From: Clostridia bacterium
GTDB taxonomy: Bacteria; Bacillota; Clostridia; Oscillospirales; CAG-272
Assembly: GCA_017412045.1 (NCBI GenBank)
Contig: JAFQOX010000043.1
Span: forward strand, 1-42,841
Direction: 5' to 3'
Length of the DNA stretch: 42,841 bases
Positions 37,727 to 42,841 of the stretch are shown piece after piece. A program made the translations under genes and the position numbers. A model generated the notes under the pieces. The model had not been told where the DNA came from and ran no database searches. It worked only from the letters and a program-made list of their open reading frames with translations. Within the stretch, counting starts at the first letter, position 1. Each line of letters begins with the position of its first letter.

Positions 37727-39298
37727 TTATTTTTGGAAAATACTGCGGAACCAGCGGCTGTCCTCTCCGGAGAGTCCGCCCGTGAGCCGCAGGAGCGCAA
37801 CGTAGAAAACGACGGACAGCAGAATGCCCGAAACGGTGAAAACGGTATTTCCGCAAAACGGCAGCATTTTTCGGAACGCGATCATGGCGAGCGCCGTCGC
37901 GCCCGCGATGCAGGCGAGCGGACAGAAAACGGCTTTGAGAACGGGAAGCTTTGCTTCCGTGACGGTGAGCAATCTCGTCAGACTGAAAGCGAGATTGATC
38001 AGCTCCGTGACGAAAACGCAGATCACGTAGCCGGCAAGACCGATCCGCGGCATGAGAGACCAAACGAGAAAAACACTGAGGGAGGCATCGATGATATTGT
38101 AGAACATGGAATGTAATTGCTGACCAAGTCCCTTGAGCATACCGTCAACTGTCGTGTCAAGGTACATGACGGGGACGAGCGGCGCGAAAATGCGGATGTA
38201 TTTTGCCGCTTCCGCGCTCTTGTAAACGAGGATGCCGAGCGGCTCCGCGAAGCAAACGAGAATCCCCGCGGTGCCGATGCCGAATACGGTCGCCAGAGAA
38301 AGCGCGCGCTTCACGATATAGCAGATATGGCGGTTTTTTCTGACCGTGCCGTAGGTGGATGCAAGCTCGGAAAGCTCGGGCACGATCAGACCGGAGAACG
38401 TCGCGCAAACGGCTGACGGAAAGAGGATCAGCGGAAAGACCATGCCGTGAATCGTTCCGTAGGAGGCGAGCGCCGTCGCGTAATCCGCGCCGTGTCTGCG
38501 CAGTCCGACGGGGATCAGGATATGCTGAACGGTGACGAGCCCCGAGCGCAGGTAGGACGAAAGTGCGATCGGAAAGGCGATGCGGAGCATACGGCTTTTC
38601 ATACGGGGATCGTAACGGGCTTTTTTCGCGCGGATATACTTTTTCTTATCGAGAAGATAAAAGATCAGCAGATAGGAAAAGGAGAGCGCTTCCGCGATCG
38701 CCGTACCGAGAACCAGCGCCAGCGCGCCGTATTCGATGCCTTTCGGCAGAAGCGCCCGCAGGAGCGAGACGGTCAGCGCGATCTTCACGAATTGCTCCGT
38801 TATGCTTGCCGATGCGCTTTTATATACGCGGCGGACGGCGTTGAAATAGCCGGAAAATACGTTGGAAAGTGCGATGAAGGGCAACGCGACGGAAAACACG
38901 CGCAGCGACAGATAGGTCCTGCTATCCTGTAGGATATGCTCGGAAATGAACCCCGCGCCGAAGAACAGGAGCGCGAACGACGAAATGCCGAAGGCAAGCG
39001 CATAGCCCACGCATTTTTTCATGGCGGTGATCACGCCCGACGGATCGGGCTTGCCCAATTCCTCCGAAACCAGACGGACGACGGCGAGGCTGACACCCGA
39101 GGTGGCGAGCGTGACGGCGAAGCCGTAAACGCTCGTGATCAGCGAATAAAGTCCCATGCCCTGGGCGCCGATTTTCCCGGAAACATAGGCGTTGAAAATA
39201 ACGGCAATGCTTCTCATGAAGATCGTGGTCGCCCCGAGAAGCACGGCGTTCAGAAAAAAACGTCTGAGTCGCTTCAAATTTCTTGTCAATCCTTTCAT
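37727..39298 (-). CDS. SpoVB-like MOP-superfamily flippase
   Basis: A 523-residue polytopic membrane protein (about 14 helices) of the MurJ/Wzx/SpoVB branch of the MOP superfamily. It has the family N-terminus FFLNAVLLGATTIFMRSIAV, FNAYVSGKIGAQGMGLYSL and LSNVFSGYFNAVRRVYKSAS. SpoVB is involved in spore cortex precursor export, whereas other members export sugar-linked lipids, so the exact cargo is unknown. The ATG at 39298 has no clear ribosome site; the AAAGGA lies inside the first codons, so a slightly later TTG is possible. It is divergent from the yitT-like gene. Confidence 0.85.
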   Translation of the reverse strand: MKGLTRNLKRLRRFFLNAVLLGATTIFMRSIAVIFNAYVSGKIGAQGMGLYSLITSVYGFAVTLATSGVSLAVVRLVSEELGKPDPSGVITAMKKCVGYALAFGISSFALLFFGAGFISEHILQDSRTYLSLRVFSVALPFIALSNVFSGYFNAVRRVYKSASASITEQFVKIALTVSLLRALLPKGIEYGALALVLGTAIAEALSFSYLLIFYLLDKKKYIRAKKARYDPRMKSRMLRIAFPIALSSYLRSGLVTVQHILIPVGLRRHGADYATALASYGTIHGMVFPLILFPSAVCATFSGLIVPELSELASTYGTVRKNRHICYIVKRALSLATVFGIGTAGILVCFAEPLGILVYKSAEAAKYIRIFAPLVPVMYLDTTVDGMLKGLGQQLHSMFYNIIDASLSVFLVWSLMPRIGLAGYVICVFVTELINLAFSLTRLLTVTEAKLPVLKAVFCPLACIAGATALAMIAFRKMLPFCGNTVFTVSGILLSVVFYVALLRLTGGLSGEDSRWFRSIFQK

Positions 39299-39404
39299 TT
39301 GATTGTTTTTTTCATGTATATTCCCGTTTTTTATCGGCTATTCATAAGTTTTATCCGAAAATCAAAATGATTTGCCGCAGGCAATGCGGCGGGAGGTATT
39401 TTTT

Positions 39405-40367
39405 ATGGGAAATCAGAGAAATTCCAAAAAATGGCGCGAGATCCTGACGGATATCGGGTATCTTTTTGCCAGCGGTATCCTGTTCGGCGTGGCGTATAAT
39501 ATGTTTTTCGTCCCCGGCGAGATCTTTATCGGCGGCGCGGGCGCGATCGCGACGGCGCTCAATATCATGTTCGGTCTGCCGACAGGTACGATGATCTTCC
39601 TGATCAACGTGCCGCTCGTTTTGCTGTTCTGGTATTTTTACGGTCTGCGCTACTGTATCAAGGCGATCATCGGCATCATCGTTTCATCCGTTTTCGTGGA
39701 CGTCACGGCGGCTCTGGGAATTTTCCAATGCCCGTTTGCCAATCCTGCGGATAATACGATCCTGTGCGCGCTGTTCGGCGGTATCGTGATCGGTATTGCG
39801 GTTTCCTTCATGTTCGTCAGAGGCTATACCACGGGCGGCTCCGACCTTGCCGCGTTCCTCGTCAAGGTTCCCTTCCCGAAGGTTTCCACGCCCCGCCTGC
39901 TGCTGGCGATTGACGTCATTGTGATCGTCGGCTCCTCCGTTTCCACGACACTCTATGAGGGAAAATCGATTTATGACTGTTACCTGTCCATTTTATTCTC
40001 GTTCCTTGCGACGTTCATGTTCTCCAGCATGCTCGAATTCATGAACTCCGGCTTTGATAAGACCAAGGTCGCCTATATCTTCTCCGACCGCTACGAGGAG
40101 ATCGCCGACGGTGTTATGCAGAATATCCGCCGCGGCGTGACCGTGCTCGACGGCAAGGGCTGGTATACCAAGGAGGATAAGAAGGTCGTGCTCTGCGTTG
40201 TAAAAAAGAACCAGATCTTCGCCCTGAAAACGCTGGTGCGCGAGATCGACGAGAACGCCTTCATGATCCTCTCCGAGGCAGAAGAAACGATCGGTCAGGG
40301 CTTCAAGGAAGGCATTGGCGACGTTGCCATCGAGCCCAAAAAACGTGCGAAATCAAAAAATAAATAA
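39405..40367 (+). CDS. YitT-family membrane protein
   Basis: A 320-residue protein with five or six membrane helices (YitT/DUF161 part, including GILFGVAYNMFFVPGEIFIG and RGYTTGGSDLAAFL) followed by a cytosolic DUF2179 domain (about residues 215-300, RRGVTVLDGKGWYTKEDKKV). The function of the family is unknown. The ATG at 39405 follows GGGAGGT by nine bases; the upstream frame start lies in the leader. A strong bidirectional terminator follows. Confidence 0.9.
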   Translation: MGNQRNSKKWREILTDIGYLFASGILFGVAYNMFFVPGEIFIGGAGAIATALNIMFGLPTGTMIFLINVPLVLLFWYFYGLRYCIKAIIGIIVSSVFVDVTAALGIFQCPFANPADNTILCALFGGIVIGIAVSFMFVRGYTTGGSDLAAFLVKVPFPKVSTPRLLLAIDVIVIVGSSVSTTLYEGKSIYDCYLSILFSFLATFMFSSMLEFMNSGFDKTKVAYIFSDRYEEIADGVMQNIRRGVTVLDGKGWYTKEDKKVVLCVVKKNQIFALKTLVREIDENAFMILSEAEETIGQGFKEGIGDVAIEPKKRAKSKNK

Positions 40368-40369
40368 CG

Positions 40370-40420
40370 AAAAAATAATAGAAAGGGTATCGCAACGCGA
40401 TACCCTTTCTATTATTTTTT
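40370..40420. terminator. Bidirectional terminator between the yitT-like and blaR1-like genes
   Basis: GAAAGGGTATCGC-AAC-GCGATACCCTTTC (40381-40409), with A/T runs on both sides; it serves both convergent genes. Confidence 0.92.
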
Positions 40421-42091
40421 CTCTTGATACTGATAAATAAAGCGTATGATACCATCCTTGCGGTCATCGGCGTAATGTCCGTAAACGATCAGCGTTTCTC
40501 CGCTCTTCTGCTCCATAATATAATAAAGCTCGATTCCCGCTATGGGCGCATCGGGTATGACCTCGTAGGCGGACTCGTTATTTTCCCGAAGTGACTTTGC
40601 CAATTCTGAATAGTCGAAATATTCGTTTCCTTTTATAAAGGCATCGAAATCAGACTCACGGATGGATGTTTTGTTGACGGTACCGAGTCGTTCCTTCACG
40701 CCGTCCTCCGTCGTATAGATCACGCCGTTCTCGATTTCGATCAGTGGAACTTGCGACGGTTTCATATAGTAAGAATACATGGGTGCATCATAGACGAGGG
40801 CAAGCTTTGCGCTGGCATCTTCAATGAAGCCGTTTAACATATTTTTGTCCCATGCACCGAGCTGTGTGGTTTCACCGTTTTCGGAAGTCCGGAGATAGCC
40901 GTAGGCTGTACAGTATAGATACGTTGCTTGCTCGAACCGAAACTCGACGTCAAATACGAAGCTGATCCCCGATATATCCTGACCCCATCCGGTTATGTTG
41001 CTGATGATGGAGATGATTTCTTTTTCGGTTTCGCTATTGAATTTGAGCGCGGTCTGCTTCTGTGTTCCGTCAAGTCCGAATTCGTAACGCGTGCATGAAA
41101 GCAATAGATTCGTATTGACGTTTGACTCGTTAGGATGCTCGGGATTGCGATTGACAGGATCCGTCAGAAGGCAGGCCGCCGCGACAACGGCTAAAGTGAC
41201 TGCCGCCACGATGATCCAAAAAGCAGGCTTTTTATAATTCAGTACGGATTTCACTCGGTTTTTGACACCGACCTCGCCGAAGGCGAGGGGACAAGCCGCG
41301 ATCATGCGTCTGCTCACACTGCAAGCCAGCAATGCTTCGGAATAATCGGCTCTTTCTTCGCGCGTAAGACCTTTTGCGACCTTTTCGTCACACGCCAGCT
41401 CGATGTCGCGGCAGAGAAGAACGTAGCCAAGCCACATCAGGGGATTGAACCAATGAAGTGAGAGAAGAAGGAATCCCAAAGGCTTCCAGAGATGATCCTT
41501 TCGGCGAATGTGGGCTTGCTCGTGTGCGACGATGTGTGTCATAGCCTTTTCGTTCATACGGAACGGAAGGTAGATTTTCGGCTTGACAAGACCGAGAACG
41601 AAGGGCGATTGCACGTTTTCGCTCTGATAGATATTGTTTTCAAAAAGAACGGCGGTGCTGACTTTTTTTCGGATCCTCATATAACTGAATGCGGTATAGA
41701 TCAGCATAGCCAGAACGCCGACCGCCCAGACGAGCGCGAAAAAGGGAATGATGATCTGCAAGGGGTTCGCGCTGTCCCCGGGATTGGGCGCGAACGATTC
41801 GCTGATGATGGGATTCAGCGTACCGTTAAGGCTCGGTATGCCCGTGTTGACCGTGGGTGTCCTGTCCATCATGATGTCGGGACTGATCACCTCGGCACTG
41901 GGAATCAGGCTGAGCACGCTTTCAATGGAAAAGGGACAGATCAGGCGAAACGCCGCAATGCTCCAAAGGGCGACAGATGCCCATTTTGGCGCCTTTTTCA
42001 AAAGAAGGCGAAGCAGAAGGATGGCGAGCACGGCGTAGCTTGCCGAAATGCTCATGTTCAAGATTCCGATAAAGATTTTTGACACGCTCAT
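40412..42091 (-). CDS. BlaR1/MecR1-like M56 membrane metalloprotease sensor
   Basis: A 559-residue protein: N-terminal membrane helices (about 12-31, 38-56 and 112-135), then the M56 zinc protease domain with HEQAH (190-194) and ELACDE as the third ligand region, a further helix (about 294-312), and an extracellular ~245-residue C-terminal domain. That domain lacks the penicillin-binding transpeptidase motifs of BlaR1, so the signal is probably something else. Its ATG overlaps the stop of the BlaI-like gene upstream (ATGA), so the pair is coupled. On signal, the protease would cleave the repressor. Confidence 0.88.
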   Translation of the reverse strand: MSVSKIFIGILNMSISASYAVLAILLLRLLLKKAPKWASVALWSIAAFRLICPFSIESVLSLIPSAEVISPDIMMDRTPTVNTGIPSLNGTLNPIISESFAPNPGDSANPLQIIIPFFALVWAVGVLAMLIYTAFSYMRIRKKVSTAVLFENNIYQSENVQSPFVLGLVKPKIYLPFRMNEKAMTHIVAHEQAHIRRKDHLWKPLGFLLLSLHWFNPLMWLGYVLLCRDIELACDEKVAKGLTREERADYSEALLACSVSRRMIAACPLAFGEVGVKNRVKSVLNYKKPAFWIIVAAVTLAVVAAACLLTDPVNRNPEHPNESNVNTNLLLSCTRYEFGLDGTQKQTALKFNSETEKEIISIISNITGWGQDISGISFVFDVEFRFEQATYLYCTAYGYLRTSENGETTQLGAWDKNMLNGFIEDASAKLALVYDAPMYSYYMKPSQVPLIEIENGVIYTTEDGVKERLGTVNKTSIRESDFDAFIKGNEYFDYSELAKSLRENNESAYEVIPDAPIAGIELYYIMEQKSGETLIVYGHYADDRKDGIIRFIYQYQEKK

Positions 42092-42453
42092 TCTCCTTTC
42101 CGATAACGGTCGATCATTGCCTGCACGGCGTCGATCTCCTTTTCCGAAATTCTTTGGTGTTTGGTAAAGGCGGCGATGAAAGCGGGCAGAGAGCCTTCGA
42201 AGGTTTTTTCAACCATTTCATTCAGCTCCGCGGCTTGTACCTCGTCCTTGCTTACGAGGGAAGAAACGACGGTGTTTTCATTTTTCAGCACGCCTCTCTC
42301 GGACAGGCGCTTGATGACCGTGTAGGTCGTGGTGGGCTTCCAGCCGAGCCTTTCCTTACACAGTGCGACAAGCTCACTGCTTTTGATTGGCTCGTGTTCC
42401 CATAAGATCAGGCAAAAGCGGTATTCGCTTTCAAATACCTTTGGGGTTTTCAT
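42088..42453 (-). CDS. BlaI/MecI-family repressor
   Basis: A 121-residue winged-helix repressor (SELVALCKERLGWKPTTTYTVIKRL, with the helix-turn-helix at about 26-57) and a C-terminal dimerisation helix region. AAAGGAG lies before the ATG at 42453. It is first in the pair with the M56 sensor protease and controls its own promoter through the dyad at 42471-42514. No beta-lactamase or PBP gene is in view, so the regulated target may lie elsewhere. Confidence 0.92.
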   Translation of the reverse strand: MKTPKVFESEYRFCLILWEHEPIKSSELVALCKERLGWKPTTTYTVIKRLSERGVLKNENTVVSSLVSKDEVQAAELNEMVEKTFEGSLPAFIAAFTKHQRISEKEIDAVQAMIDRYRKGE

Positions 42454-42470
42454 GATGATCAGCTCCTTTT

Positions 42471-42525
42471 GCTCTAATGCATTAGACTGTATGTTTAGTC
42501 TAACACATTAGAGCAGATTTGTCAA
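42471..42525 (-). promoter_or_regulatory. Promoter and double-dyad operator of the BlaI/BlaR1-like pair
   Basis: Minus strand TTGACA (42520-42525), 17 bases, TAGACT (42497-42502). The dyad GCTCTAATGCATTAGACT (42471-42488) and its inverted near-copy AGTCTAACACATTAGAGC (42497-42514) cover the -10 box and spacer, a typical repressor position. The interval 42526-42841 has no gene. Confidence 0.8.
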
Positions 42526-42600
42526 GAGGATTTGTTTTCGGGCGGAAAAAATTTTATGAAGCTCCCACTTGAAAATAAAGAATTTTTATAAAAAAGCGGG

Positions 42601-42620
42601 GCAACAGCATTTACTTTTTT
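42601..42620. repeat. Single terminus of the GCATTTACTTTT element family
   Basis: GCAACAGCATTTACTTTTTT matches the ends of the elements at 1924, 6076 and 36675. The opposite end is not in the window; it may lie beyond the right edge or have been lost. Confidence 0.5.
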
Positions 42621-42691
42621 GTGAGTTGGAACGATAAATTCTTGTTTAGCGGAGATGTTCCGTAGAAAAGCGAACATGATATTCGCACCAA

Positions 42692-42837
42692 TGTAGGGAT
42701 CGGCGTCCCCGACGGTCCGTGAATACAAACAAAAATTGCGCTTGTGATTTGTAGAATGTTACAATTCACCTATATGATTTTGTAAAAATATTTCATTTTT
42801 ACGTGGACCGTCGAGGACGCCGGTCCCTACAAGCGAA
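42692..42837. repeat. Inverted-repeat element at the right edge
   Basis: TGTAGGGATCGGCGTCCCCG... (from 42694) and its near complement ending ...GACGCCGGTCCCTACA (about 42802-42833) enclose ~80 AT-rich bases. There is no coding frame; it is a small repeat of the kind widespread in gut Bacillota. Confidence 0.6.
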
Positions 42838-42841
42838 TCTA

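Noticed and set aside
42522-42728. 68-residue frame at the right end
   Set aside because: It runs through repeat ends and the BlaI promoter region, and has no ribosome site.

Overview
The window reads as chromosomal DNA of an anaerobic, endospore-forming member of the Clostridia (Bacillota), most likely an uncultured gut lineage. The support is an alpha/beta-type small acid-soluble spore protein, a SipL-like DUF3794/LysM protein, a SpoVB-like flippase, the Bacillota-specific L21-Prp-L27 operon with a cleavable N-terminal extension on L27, the GGGtGRT/NifU-like pair with PduL, and near-consensus sigma-A promoters with strong GGAGG ribosome binding sites. No rRNA, CRISPR array, intact transposase or phage structural gene was seen. 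This placement is inferred from gene content, not from a phylogenetic marker.

Layout. 1-5.6 kb: a palindrome array, two tandem alpha/beta hydrolases, feoA with a 42-residue membrane peptide, and a six-hairpin glycosidase-like gene divergent from an AraC regulator. 5.7-8.0 kb: a spore protein gene and a three-gene cassette of unknown function, embedded in repeats that end in terminators. 8.0-14.5 kb: a lipoprotein metallophosphoesterase, sipL and a large GH94-like phosphorylase. 14.5-18.7 kb: an AT-richer island with a four-gene coupled operon (SPFH/zinc-ribbon protein, four-helix membrane protein, excisionase-like HTH, zinc-ribbon/ankyrin/CFI-box protein) divergent from an XRE regulator. The island is bracketed by the 3' end of the GH94-like gene and a 37-bp near-copy of that end. 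18.9-22.4 kb: small membrane proteins, a second metallophosphoesterase without a signal peptide, and a second XRE/membrane-protein module.

22.4-32.9 kb is mostly core metabolism: DUF1292, GGGtGRT and its scaffold partner, PduL, a TepA/ClpP-like protease with a CmpB-type membrane protein, a DUF362 ferredoxin, ispE, gdhA, and rplU-prp-rpmA. 33-42.8 kb carries a TraX-like membrane protein, tRNA-Lys, threonine aldolase, a roughly 980-bp non-coding element bounded by terminal inverted repeats, a SpoVB-like flippase, a YitT protein and a BlaI/BlaR1-like pair with a clear operator.

The intergenic space is unusually rich in small repeated elements of several families. These are GTGATAT-punctuated palindrome arrays (one inside a 200-bp element with terminal inverted repeats), elements ending in GCATTTACTTTT, three copies of a ~102-nt unit ending in a covarying terminator, gene-end hairpins of the TCCCACCC type, and ~120-170-bp long palindromes, one of which holds a DUF559 gene remnant. 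The strongest candidates for undescribed biology are the SPFH-ankyrin operon in its island and the ~102-nt covarying repeats.
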